Below are positions 24,948 to 32,884 of a stretch of DNA of 64,000 bases, one piece after another. The DNA is from Nitratireductor thuwali. GTDB lineage: Bacteria > Pseudomonadota > Alphaproteobacteria > Rhizobiales > Rhizobiaceae. How positions within the stretch are numbered: position 1 is the first letter of the stretch; every line of letters starts with the position of its first letter. The position numbers and the translations under genes were made by a program. The stretch spans positions 104,501 through 168,500 of the forward strand of contig NZ_CP030942.1 in NCBI RefSeq assembly GCF_036621415.1, read 5' to 3'. The notes under the pieces were generated by a model. It was not told where the DNA came from, searched no databases, and saw only the letters and a program-made list of their open reading frames with translations.

Positions 24948-26260
24948 TACGCGAAGAAGTCGTCATGCTGTGCACGGCCGATCTTGCCGGCCAGGTAAGG
25001 GGAAAAGGCTTTCCCGCTTCCGACCTGAAGGATCGGCTCAGAAAGGGCATCGGCTGGACCCCCACAAACAGCATGATCACGGCGCACGGGCCGATCGCGC
25101 CGAGCCCTTGGGGGCCTTACGGCGATACCGTGTTGATGCCCGACGAGGCTACCCGCATCCGCATCGATCTCGGCCCCGAGGCCGCCGCGCTCCACTTCAT
25201 GATGGCCGACATCGAAAATCTCGACGGAACGCCGTGGAACGTCTGCCCGCGCGGCTTCCTCAAGCGGATGCTGGACGAGCTCGAGCAACGCCACGGGCTG
25301 AAGATCAAGGCCGCATTCGAGCATGAGTTCATGCTCGAGGACATTGAGGAAAGGCCCAATTCCAGCTACGCGCTGGACTCCTTCCGCCGGCAGGGGCGCT
25401 TCGCCGAAACCTATCTCGGCGCCCTCAAGGCGGCGGGCCTGGAGATCGACACCTTCATGCCCGAATACGGGCCGATGCAGTATGAAGTGACGGTCGGGCC
25501 GGCCGAGGGCGTATCGGCGGCCGATCAGGCCGTCGCCGTGCGCGAAGTCGGCCGCGCGGTCGCTCACCAGGCCGGTACGCGGGCCAGCTTCACGCCAATC
25601 CTGCGGCCCGATGCCGTGGGCAACGGCGTTCACGTGCATTTCAGCCTGATGGAGGCGGCGGACGGCACGCCGGTCAACCACGATCCATCCGCACGGGATG
25701 GCGTGTCGGAAACCGCTGCGAGCTTCCTTGCAGGCATGCTGGAGCTCATGCCGGCGATCACGGCGGTGACGGCGGCTTCAACCATTTCCTACCTGCGCCT
25801 GACGCCCAACAGATGGAGCGCGGCCTACAACAATCTCGGCGACCGCGACCGCGAGGCTGGATTGCGTATCTGCCCGGTGTTTCCCGGTGCCGGCGGTGAT
25901 GTTTCGAGGCAGTTTCATTTCGAGTTCCGCGCCGCCGATGCCGCAGCCAGCCCTTACATGGTGCTGGGCGCCATGGTGGCGGCAGGCCTTTCCGGGCTGG
26001 GCAGGAAGCTGCAACGGCCCAAGGTCTGCCCCAAGCCGCCCCAGCATCTGAGCGATGGGGAGCGCGATGCCCTCGGCATCGTGCGCCTGCCCCAATCGCT
26101 CCCCCAGGCGCTGGACCTCTTCGAGAAGGAGGAGGCGCTGCGGCCGCTGTTCGGCGAGGAACTGGTCTCGGCCTATCTGACGCACAAGCGTTTCGAGACG
26201 GAGCTCATGAAGGACCTGTCGCCGGAGCAGCAATGCGGGAAGTACCGGCTGGCCTACTGA
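24944..26260 (+). CDS. Glutamine synthetase-family gamma-glutamyl ligase
   Basis: A 438-residue ATP-dependent ligase of the glutamine synthetase family. Metal-binding glutamates are in AAFEHEFML and MQYEVTVGPAEG. The ammonia/ATP-site histidine stretch is NGVHVHFSLM, with RLTPNRWSAAYNN and FHFEFRAADAAASPYMVLGA further on. It is shorter in its N-terminal part than the housekeeping enzyme, and it is encoded with a regulator and amidases. It more likely joins glutamate to an amine (as in gamma-glutamyl-polyamine, methylamide or anilide pathways) than serving ammonia assimilation. The start is ATG 24944 in an ATGA with the RpiR gene. Confidence 0.85.
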   Translation: MIREEVVMLCTADLAGQVRGKGFPASDLKDRLRKGIGWTPTNSMITAHGPIAPSPWGPYGDTVLMPDEATRIRIDLGPEAAALHFMMADIENLDGTPWNVCPRGFLKRMLDELEQRHGLKIKAAFEHEFMLEDIEERPNSSYALDSFRRQGRFAETYLGALKAAGLEIDTFMPEYGPMQYEVTVGPAEGVSAADQAVAVREVGRAVAHQAGTRASFTPILRPDAVGNGVHVHFSLMEAADGTPVNHDPSARDGVSETAASFLAGMLELMPAITAVTAASTISYLRLTPNRWSAAYNNLGDRDREAGLRICPVFPGAGGDVSRQFHFEFRAADAAASPYMVLGAMVAAGLSGLGRKLQRPKVCPKPPQHLSDGERDALGIVRLPQSLPQALDLFEKEEALRPLFGEELVSAYLTHKRFETELMKDLSPEQQCGKYRLAY

Positions 26261-26263
26261 GCC

Positions 26264-26905
26264 TCACCTGCCGAAATCGCGCTCCATCGCCGCAAGGAGG
26301 CTGTCGGTGGTCTCCATGCGGCAGTAGCCCTTGAAGGCATTGAGCGCGGCTTCGTGGCGGGCATGGGTATCGGTCGCGCAGCCATCCTTCACGCAGATCA
26401 TATGAAACCCCCGGTCCGCCCCGTCGCGGATCGTGTGGTCGATGCATTGGTCGGTGAGAAAGCCGGCGACGATGATCGTGTCCAGCCCGATATTGCGGAC
26501 GAGATACTCGAAATTGGTGGAATTGAAGAGGCTGGACGAGGTCTTAGGAATGACCATTTCGTCGCCGCACGGAGCGACTTCATCGATGACTTTTGCGTCC
26601 CACGATCCCTTGGCGATGAAGAAGTTCGACAGCTTGTAATCGAGGCTGCGGTCGCGCCCGTCCCCGGTGAAGTTCTCCATCACCGTATAGATGACCTCAA
26701 CACCCGATGCCCGCGCCCGGTCGATCAGCCGCGCGATATTGGCGATGACATGGCCGCGTGCCGCCTTGTAGAATTCCGGCCTCGGCTGGCGGTTCTCCTC
26801 GTCCATGACCCAGTTCTGGACATCGACGACCAGCAGCCCGCAGCGTTCCGCATGCAGCGGCTGCTCCCGCCTTTCGTAGACGTCCCGTGCGCGCGGCGCG
26901 CTCAT
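26264..26905 (-). CDS. Isochorismatase-family cysteine amidohydrolase (copy 2)
   Basis: A 213-residue paralogue of the product of 21978-22613. Triad positions are Asp in LLVVDVQNWVMD, Lys in VIPKTSSSLF and Cys in GFLTDQCIDHTIRDGADRGF. The start ATG 26905 overlaps the LivM stop by ATGA, so it is the last gene of the liv operon. It converges with the ligase gene, three bases apart. Having two related amidases in one island suggests either successive amide cleavages or two related substrates; the true substrate is not visible. Confidence 0.87.
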   Translation of the reverse strand: MSAPRARDVYERREQPLHAERCGLLVVDVQNWVMDEENRQPRPEFYKAARGHVIANIARLIDRARASGVEVIYTVMENFTGDGRDRSLDYKLSNFFIAKGSWDAKVIDEVAPCGDEMVIPKTSSSLFNSTNFEYLVRNIGLDTIIVAGFLTDQCIDHTIRDGADRGFHMICVKDGCATDTHARHEAALNAFKGYCRMETTDSLLAAMERDFGR

Positions 26906-27957
26906 GGTTCTTTCCTCCCGCTGAACAGGCGCCGCACGACAGCCGGCTCCCCGCTGCCGAACAGACCCGCCGGTTTCAGATAGAGAACCAGGATCAGGCA
27001 CAGCGCCACGATCACCTGGCTCAGGCCGTAAAGGCCGACGCTTTCCTCCACCGGCCGCAGGGACTCCGACAGGATGGTAATGGCGGCGGCCGCGACCAGC
27101 GCGCCGGTGATGCTTCCCGATCCGCCGATCACCACCATGACGACGATGTTGAAGGCCAGAAGCACGGAATAGGTCTTGGGCGTGACCACGCTGATGAGAT
27201 GGGAAAGCAGCGCCCCCGCCATGGCGGCGAGAACGGCGCCGACGACGAAGGCCAGGATCTTCAGCCGGGCAGCGTTGATGCCGCTGCACTCGGCCGCCAG
27301 CTCGTTCTCCCGAACCGCCATCATGGCCCTGCCGAGCGACGAGAACTTCATCCGCCAGGTCAGCGCCACCACGAAGACCAGGAAGCCGAAGGCCCACCAG
27401 ACATTGACATGCCGGGGCAGGCCGCTGAGCCCCGCCCCGCCCCGGGTGATGCCGTCCCAGTTGGTGGCCAGCCCCTGGACGACGATGATAAGGCCAAGCG
27501 TGGCCACGGCCAGATAGTGACCCTTCAACCGCAGCACAGCGCCGCCGATGGCAAGCGCGACGATCCCGCCGGCAAGCCCGGCGATCAGCAGCGCCGGCAG
27601 CATGGAGAGTTCCGTCGCCGCCAGCCATTCCGGCAGGTCGGGCAGCATGGAGCCCTTGCGCCGCGCCGAAAATGTCAGGATGGCGGCAACATAGGCGCCG
27701 ATGGTCATGAAGGCCGGGTGCCCGAGCGAGAACAGCCCGGTGAGCCCATTGGTCAGGGTCAAGGAAACCGCGAGCGCCGCATTGATGAAGAGCAGCGCCA
27801 GCAAGGTGACGACATAGGCGCTGAAACCGTGCTGGGCCGCGAACACGGCTGCCGCGGCGGCAAGCACGGTAAGCGCGGCGGCGATAAACCCACCGCGCGG
27901 CACGACCGTCCCCACCGCCGTGTCGTTCGAAGGTTTCACTTCCTGGGTCGCCGCCAT
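26902..27957 (-). CDS. LivM-type ABC transporter permease
   Basis: A 351-residue inner-membrane permease of the branched-chain amino acid/amide class with about nine hydrophobic segments. Family stretches are NGLTGLFSLGHPAFMTIGAY, RLKGHYLAVATLGL, FSSLGRAMMAVRENELAAEC with GINAARLKILAFVVGA, and the ABC-coupling region VIGGSGSITGALVAAAAI. It lies one base after the LivH gene and overlaps the amidase gene. It works with LivH, LivG and LivF and probably the binding protein at 22717-23859. Confidence 0.92.
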   Translation of the reverse strand: MAATQEVKPSNDTAVGTVVPRGGFIAAALTVLAAAAAVFAAQHGFSAYVVTLLALLFINAALAVSLTLTNGLTGLFSLGHPAFMTIGAYVAAILTFSARRKGSMLPDLPEWLAATELSMLPALLIAGLAGGIVALAIGGAVLRLKGHYLAVATLGLIIVVQGLATNWDGITRGGAGLSGLPRHVNVWWAFGFLVFVVALTWRMKFSSLGRAMMAVRENELAAECSGINAARLKILAFVVGAVLAAMAGALLSHLISVVTPKTYSVLLAFNIVVMVVIGGSGSITGALVAAAAITILSESLRPVEESVGLYGLSQVIVALCLILVLYLKPAGLFGSGEPAVVRRLFSGRKEP

Positions 27958-27958
27958 G

Positions 27959-28849
27959 TCAAGCCCGCTCCTCGGTCTGGCGCACGAACAGGCCGGACGG
28001 CCGCACGAGCAGGATGACGATCAGAAGCAGAAAGACGAACGTGTCGCGATAGCCGGAAAATTCCTGCGGCAGCAGGCCAACGAACAACACTTCCGCAAGC
28101 CCCAGAATGTAGCCGCCCATCATCGCCCCGCCTATCGACCCGACGCCTCCGATGACGCAGGCGACGAACGCCTTGAGCCCCGGCACGAAGCCCAGCAGCG
28201 GATCGATCTGGCCGAACTTGCCGCCCCAGAACAGCCCGGACACGGCGGCCAGCGCGCTGCCGATGGCGAAGGCCGCCAGTATCGTCCGGTTCACGGCGAC
28301 GCCCATCAGGCGTGCGGCGGTAAGGTTCTCGGCCGTCGCTCGCATCGCCGTGCCCAGCCGCGTTCGATAAACGATCAGGAAAAGGCCTGCGATGAGCGCC
28401 AGCGTGAGGACAATGATGACGATATCCGTCAGCGAGGCATTGACGCCGCCGAGCCCGACGCGCTGCCGCATCCCGGCCGGAAACAGAAAGTTGCGCGGCT
28501 GACCTGAAAGGATCATCAAGGCGCTGTTCTGGATGGCGATGGAGACGGCGAGCGTCGCGATGAAGCCAGTCACCTGGCTTGCGCCGCGTATCGGCCGGAA
28601 AACGATCGTCTCGATGGTCATGCCCGCGATGGCCCCGATCGTGAGCACGAAGACGAGGATCAGGGGCCAGGGCACGCCGGCGGTCACCAGCGCCAGCGTC
28701 GAGAACGCACCGATCATCACGAGGTCGCCATGAGCGAAATTGATGAGGCGGACGATGCCGTAGATCATCGAAAAGCCGATGGCCACCAGTGCATACAGGC
28801 TGCCCAGCGCCAGCCCGTTTATGAGTTGCTGGAACAGATATTGGCTCAT
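27959..28849 (-). CDS. LivH-type ABC transporter permease
   Basis: A 296-residue permease with eight or so hydrophobic segments. Typical stretches are the N-terminal QQLINGLALGSLYALVAIGF and RLINFAHGDLVMIGAF, the GTAMRATAENLTAARLMGV loop, and VGGVGSIGG-like CVIGGVGSIGGAMMGGYILG. Its start overlaps the LivF stop by four bases. It forms the membrane pore with LivM. Confidence 0.92.
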   Translation of the reverse strand: MSQYLFQQLINGLALGSLYALVAIGFSMIYGIVRLINFAHGDLVMIGAFSTLALVTAGVPWPLILVFVLTIGAIAGMTIETIVFRPIRGASQVTGFIATLAVSIAIQNSALMILSGQPRNFLFPAGMRQRVGLGGVNASLTDIVIIVLTLALIAGLFLIVYRTRLGTAMRATAENLTAARLMGVAVNRTILAAFAIGSALAAVSGLFWGGKFGQIDPLLGFVPGLKAFVACVIGGVGSIGGAMMGGYILGLAEVLFVGLLPQEFSGYRDTFVFLLLIVILLVRPSGLFVRQTEERA

Positions 28850-29568
28850 GCGGCGATCCCGAGATAGGACTGTCTCACCCGGTCGTTGCTGGCCAACTCC
28901 GCGCCCGTGCCGGAAAGGACGATGCGCCCGTTCTCCATCACATGGGCGGCGTCGGCCACCTCCAGCGCCATCGCCGCGTTCTGCTCGATGAGGAGAATGG
29001 TGACGCCGGTGGATTTCAGCCGTGCGATGACGTCGAAGATCTTCTCCACAACCTGCGGCGCAAGGCCCAGCGACGGCTCGTCGAGAAGCAGCATTCGCGG
29101 CCGCGCCAGAAGCGCCCGACCGATGGCCAGCATCATCTGTTCCCCACCCGAAAGAGATCCGGCGGCAAGGCCCGCGCGCTCGGCAAGGATGGGAAACAGG
29201 CTGTGCACCTCGTCGAGCGTTTCCCTGATCCGTACCTTGTCGCGCTGGGCATAGGCCCCCATCGCCAGGTTCTCGGCCACGCTCAGCGACTGGAATATCT
29301 GGCGTCCCTCGGGACAGTGGATCAGGCCCGCGCGCACGATCTTTTCCGAAGCCAGCCGGGTCAGATCGAATTCCTTGCCGCCGCTTCGCAAGATAGCCGT
29401 TCCCGAGCGTGGGCGCAGCAGTCCCGAGAGGGCCAGAAGCGTCGTGGACTTGCCCGCGCCGTTGGCGCCGATCAGCGCCGCCAGCTCCCCTTCCCTCACC
29501 TGGAACGAGACCCCCTTGAGGACATGCGTGGCGCCCCGGAAAACGTTGAGGTCGCGTATCTCAAGCAT
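28846..29568 (-). CDS. LivF-type ABC transporter ATP-binding protein
   Basis: A 240-residue ATPase. Walker A is GANGAGKSTTLLALSG, the signature is LSGGEQMMLAIGRALL and Walker B is MLLLDEPSLGLAP, followed by the switch His region LLIEQNAAMALEVAD. The C-terminus has the LivF-type GRIVLSGTGAELASNDRVRQ with YLG. It overlaps the LivG gene by eight bases and LivH by four, within one operon. Confidence 0.93.
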   Translation of the reverse strand: MLEIRDLNVFRGATHVLKGVSFQVREGELAALIGANGAGKSTTLLALSGLLRPRSGTAILRSGGKEFDLTRLASEKIVRAGLIHCPEGRQIFQSLSVAENLAMGAYAQRDKVRIRETLDEVHSLFPILAERAGLAAGSLSGGEQMMLAIGRALLARPRMLLLDEPSLGLAPQVVEKIFDVIARLKSTGVTILLIEQNAAMALEVADAAHVMENGRIVLSGTGAELASNDRVRQSYLGIAA

Positions 29569-30352
29569 GGGCCTTTTCCTTGCGCCCGGTTCCCAGATAG
29601 GCCTCGATCACGTCGGGGTCGCCCTGCACCGCCGCCGGTGTGCCCTCGGCGATGAGCTTGCCGCGGTTGAGCACCTGCACCCGGTCGCACAGGCCCATGA
29701 CGAGATGCATATCGTGCTCGACGACCAGCACGGCGATGCCGAACTCCTCGTTGATCTGGCGGATGAAGCCGACGAGATCCTGCGTTTCGGAAGGGTTGAG
29801 CCCGGCGGCCGGCTCGTCGAGCAGCAGTGCCGCCGGCCCGCCGGCCAGCGCGCGGCCGATCTCCACGCGCCTCTGGTCGCCATAGGAAAGGTCGCCGGCG
29901 CGCCGGTCGGCGAGCGCCGCCAGGCCGATGCGCTCCACGATGTCGCGGCCGACCCTGCGCAGCGTATCTTCCGCCCGCCAGAAGGAAGGGAGTTGCAGCA
30001 TGGTGGAAACCGTACTCGCGCCATGCCGCATGTGGCCCCCGCACATGATGTTCTCGAGCACGGACAGGTCGTCGAACAGCCTTATGTTCTGGAACGTCCG
30101 GGCAAGGCCGGCGCGGGCCATGGCATGCGGGGAAGCGCCGGTCATGTCGCGCCCGTCAACGTGGATCTTGCCCGACGAAGGCTTCAGGACGCCCGTCAGG
30201 AGGTTGAATGCGGTGGTCTTGCCCGCGCCGTTCGGCCCGATCAGGCCGACCAGATCGCCCTTTTCGAGCTTGAGGTCGTACCCGTCGACGGCCAGGAGCC
30301 CGCCAAATCGTTTCTCCAGCCCGCTCGCCTCGATAACCGGCGCGTCGCTCAC
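29561..30352 (-). CDS. LivG-type ABC transporter ATP-binding protein
   Basis: A 263-residue ATPase and first gene of the liv operon. Walker A is GPNGAGKTTAFNLLTG, the signature is LSYGDQRRVEIGRALA and Walker B is ALLLDEPAAGLNPSE, followed by VVEHDMHLVMGLCDRVQVL. The order LivG-LivF-LivH-LivM-amidase is co-oriented with short overlaps. Its start is about 70 bases from the two-part element shared with the other divergent promoter, so both promoters probably answer to the same regulator. Confidence 0.93.
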   Translation of the reverse strand: MSDAPVIEASGLEKRFGGLLAVDGYDLKLEKGDLVGLIGPNGAGKTTAFNLLTGVLKPSSGKIHVDGRDMTGASPHAMARAGLARTFQNIRLFDDLSVLENIMCGGHMRHGASTVSTMLQLPSFWRAEDTLRRVGRDIVERIGLAALADRRAGDLSYGDQRRVEIGRALAGGPAALLLDEPAAGLNPSETQDLVGFIRQINEEFGIAVLVVEHDMHLVMGLCDRVQVLNRGKLIAEGTPAAVQGDPDVIEAYLGTGRKEKAHA

Positions 30353-30405
30353 GACATACCTGCTCCTCTTGTTTATGGGTCACGATAGGTCGGGCGGCGG
30401 ACATG

Positions 30406-30463
30406 CGTCAACAAAAAGATACATCTTGCAATCAAACAACCTGATTTGTACCATTTCATACAA
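30406..30463. promoter_or_regulatory. Two-part operator-like element between livG and the FGase-like gene
   Basis: Boxes CGTCAACAAAAAGATACA (30406-30423) and TTTGTACCATTTCATACA (30445-30462) repeat the arrangement seen at 23958-24015 with the same 39-base phasing. The right box is a better dyad here: TTGTA and TACAA flank an eight-base spacer. It lies between the livG start at 30352 and the divergent GTG at 30485. Confidence 0.6.
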
Positions 30464-30484
30464 AGCATCCACGGAGCGGCCAGC

Positions 30485-31264
30485 GTGTCTGATTTGCAAG
30501 CAGCGACCAAGGGGCGGGTATTGGCCGCGCATGAGCCTCATCCTTTGGAAATGTTCAACGAAGCCGCCCAATCGCAATATCTGATTGTGTGCGAGCATGC
30601 CGGCAGGCGCATTCCCCAGAGCCTCGGCACGCTGGGCCTGCCGGAGGAAGACAGGCGCCGGCACATCGCCTGGGACATCGGCGCCAAGGCGGTTGCGATG
30701 GAACTGTCGGACATTCTCGCCGCGCCGCTTTTCACCCAGCGCTATTCCCGCCTCGTTTGCGACTGCAATCGCCGGCCCGATGTCGCCGCCTTCACGCCGG
30801 ATGTAAGCGAGGCGACCTCCATTCCGGGGAACCGCGACCTTTCCGAGGAAGACAGGCAGGCGCGGGCCGACGAGATCTTCTGGCCGTTTCATGACGCCAT
30901 CACCGCCGCCCTTGATGCGCGGCAGGAGAAGGGGCTGCCGACGAAACTGATCACCGTTCACACGTTCACGCCCGTTTATCTCGGCCGGTCCCGCCCGTGG
31001 GAAATCGGCGTGCTCTTCAACCGCGACCGCGGCTTCGCGGCTGCCATCGCGCGATGGCTGCAGGATAACACGGAGCTATGCGTGGGCGTGAACGAGCCCT
31101 ACGCGGTCGGCGACGAGACCGACTATGCCATCCCCGTGCACGGGGAAAGGCGCGGCATCCCCTGCGTCGAATTCGAGATCCGCAACGATCTCGTCGCCGG
31201 CCGGGCCGAGGCGCGGAGCTGGGCAGATCTCATCGCCCGCAGCGTCTCTGCGGTCGCCGCCTGA
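30485..31264 (+). CDS. N-formylglutamate amidohydrolase-family protein
   Basis: A 259-residue zinc amidohydrolase-like protein (HutG/FGase fold). Family stretches are LIVCEHAGRRIPQSLGTLGL (metal-binding His and Glu), IAWDIGAKAVAMELSDIL with RYSRLVCDCNRR, ITVHTFTPVYLG, and IPCVEFEIRNDL near the C-terminus. The start is taken as GTG 30485 with GGAG about eight bases upstream; an in-frame TTG at 30446 would put the operator-like element inside the gene. Position suggests it deacylates an N-acyl-amino-acid intermediate of the island, but the substrate is not known. Confidence 0.85.
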   Translation: MSDLQAATKGRVLAAHEPHPLEMFNEAAQSQYLIVCEHAGRRIPQSLGTLGLPEEDRRRHIAWDIGAKAVAMELSDILAAPLFTQRYSRLVCDCNRRPDVAAFTPDVSEATSIPGNRDLSEEDRQARADEIFWPFHDAITAALDARQEKGLPTKLITVHTFTPVYLGRSRPWEIGVLFNRDRGFAAAIARWLQDNTELCVGVNEPYAVGDETDYAIPVHGERRGIPCVEFEIRNDLVAGRAEARSWADLIARSVSAVAA

Positions 31265-31462
31265 CGAATCGAAACCGAGCCGCAGGGCCCCATGTATCAA
31301 CATTTCGGTGAGCTCTCGTTACAAGGTGATGTTGCGCTTGTCCGCCCGCCGGCCGATGCTCGCAGCTGAAACTCCAGGAAAAGTGGAACCCGGTTCTCGT
31401 CGGAGTTGCGTAGGATCAAACTATTGGATCAGTTCAACGCTTCCGTGAAACGGTGGACTGAT
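31265..31462. repeat. Intergenic spacer holding a rhizobial-type repeat
   Basis: No gene is seen. At 31370-31407 there is a stem AACTCC...GGAGTT around AGGAAAAGTGG and CCGGTTCTCG. This resembles the AT/GC-mixed palindromic repeats common between genes of rhizobia (from memory, not searched). A further dyad GATCAGT...ACTGATC follows near 31427-31460. It separates the nitrogen-compound island from the secretion locus. Confidence 0.5.
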
Positions 31463-32884
31463 CTAGCTGCAGGTTTTCATCCAGGAGACCAGATGATGGA
31501 TGCGGGCGCCGTTGGACCCCTTGAACAGGACGATATCGCCATCGATCAGATCCCTGCTTAGCGCCACCTTCAGTTCATCCAGCGAGGCGGCATGGGCGCC
31601 GCGGCATGCGGCCGGGATTCTGTCCCAGAAATCTCCATATAACGCGCCCACCGCATATACCCGATCGATTGCGTTGGACGCGACGAGGGTAGCAAGTTCG
31701 CTGTGGTAGTTCCCGGCATTCTCACCGAGATCGAGCATCTCGCCGAGGACGGCGATACGCCGGCCCGCGCCCCTCTTCCCGCCCAGATGGCCAAGGGCGG
31801 CCCCCATTGAGCCGGGATTGGCGTTATACGCATCGTCGATGATTGTCAGACGCCGCCCTTTGAAGGTCAGTTGAAGCTCTTCGCCCCGGCCTGGCAACGC
31901 CTTGAAGGTGGACAGCCGTTCCATGGCGGGCTCCAGCGGATATCCCAGGGCCGCTGTCGCGGCCAATACCCCGAGAGAGTTCAAGGCCATGTGCGCGCCG
32001 CCCGCACCGACTTGATATCTCACCTGCCTTCCCTGGACCCGCGCGCGGACAAGTCCCTCGGCCGCGTCGTAGCTCAGCATCTGGAAGTCGCTGGCATCCG
32101 TGGCTCCATAATGCACGATCTCCAGCCCTTGCCCATGCGCGGCCTCGTGCACCGTCTCCCATTCCTGCATATCCCGATTAAGCACAGCGACGCCGCCCGG
32201 CGACATTCCCAGGAATATGGCGCGCTTCGTCATGGCTATATCCTTGGTCGTGCCGCGCTCGCCAAGATGCGCCGGCAGGATATTGGTGACCATGGCGACG
32301 TGCGGGCGCGCCATCCGGGCGCTTTGCGCCATTCGGCCGACGGCAAGCTCCAATACCAGGTGAGGCATCTCCCAGCCCATCGAGGCCAGGTTCCAGGCCA
32401 CGCCATGCGGCAGGTTGGCGTTGTGGGATGTCCGCGCAGCTCCGCCCCATGCCTCCAGAACATGAGACAGCATCGCCACTGCCGTGGTCTTGCCGGCGCT
32501 TCCTGTGACCGCCAGGACTTTGCCGCTCATGCGGCTGCGCGAATATCGTCCCATCGCCAGGATGGCCTCGCCGACATCGGGGACAGCCAGCGCCGGCACA
32601 TTGTGCAGCGGGGCTTCGCCGGTTTTGCCGACGATCAACCCCACCGGCCGCGGGTCCATATCCCGCACAATGCGGGGAAGGACACCTTTGCCTTCCTCCG
32701 GGCCGCGCACTGCCACGATATTGCCCGCGCGCATGGCCGGCGCATAGAGGCAGAGTCCGGTCGCGGACCACCCTTCCGGCGGGCGGACGAGCCAAGAACC
32801 GCCCGTCGCCTCTTCGATCAGGGCCGCCGTCCATTCGGGTGTCGTGCCCCGCACGGCAGAGGGCTCATGTGGGCGAATGGGCAT
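31463..32884 (-). CDS. MurF-like Mur ligase, probably not the housekeeping enzyme
   Basis: A 473-residue ATP-dependent amide ligase with the three Mur domains. The P-loop VLAVTGSAGKTTAVAML lies at about residues 122-138. Other stretches are TSHNANLPHGVAWNL, VTNILPAHLGERGTTKDIA, LKALPGRGEEL-type FKALPGRGEELQL and the MurF hallmark DDAYNANPGSMGAAL with AVLGEMLDLGE. The N-terminal domain is divergent. It lies outside any division and cell-wall cluster, and its start overlaps by 20 bases the 560-residue protein gene in a type I secretion locus. It may ligate an amine or peptide to an acidic acceptor; the partner is unknown. Confidence 0.85.
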   Translation of the reverse strand: MPIRPHEPSAVRGTTPEWTAALIEEATGGSWLVRPPEGWSATGLCLYAPAMRAGNIVAVRGPEEGKGVLPRIVRDMDPRPVGLIVGKTGEAPLHNVPALAVPDVGEAILAMGRYSRSRMSGKVLAVTGSAGKTTAVAMLSHVLEAWGGAARTSHNANLPHGVAWNLASMGWEMPHLVLELAVGRMAQSARMARPHVAMVTNILPAHLGERGTTKDIAMTKRAIFLGMSPGGVAVLNRDMQEWETVHEAAHGQGLEIVHYGATDASDFQMLSYDAAEGLVRARVQGRQVRYQVGAGGAHMALNSLGVLAATAALGYPLEPAMERLSTFKALPGRGEELQLTFKGRRLTIIDDAYNANPGSMGAALGHLGGKRGAGRRIAVLGEMLDLGENAGNYHSELATLVASNAIDRVYAVGALYGDFWDRIPAACRGAHAASLDELKVALSRDLIDGDIVLFKGSNGARIHHLVSWMKTCS

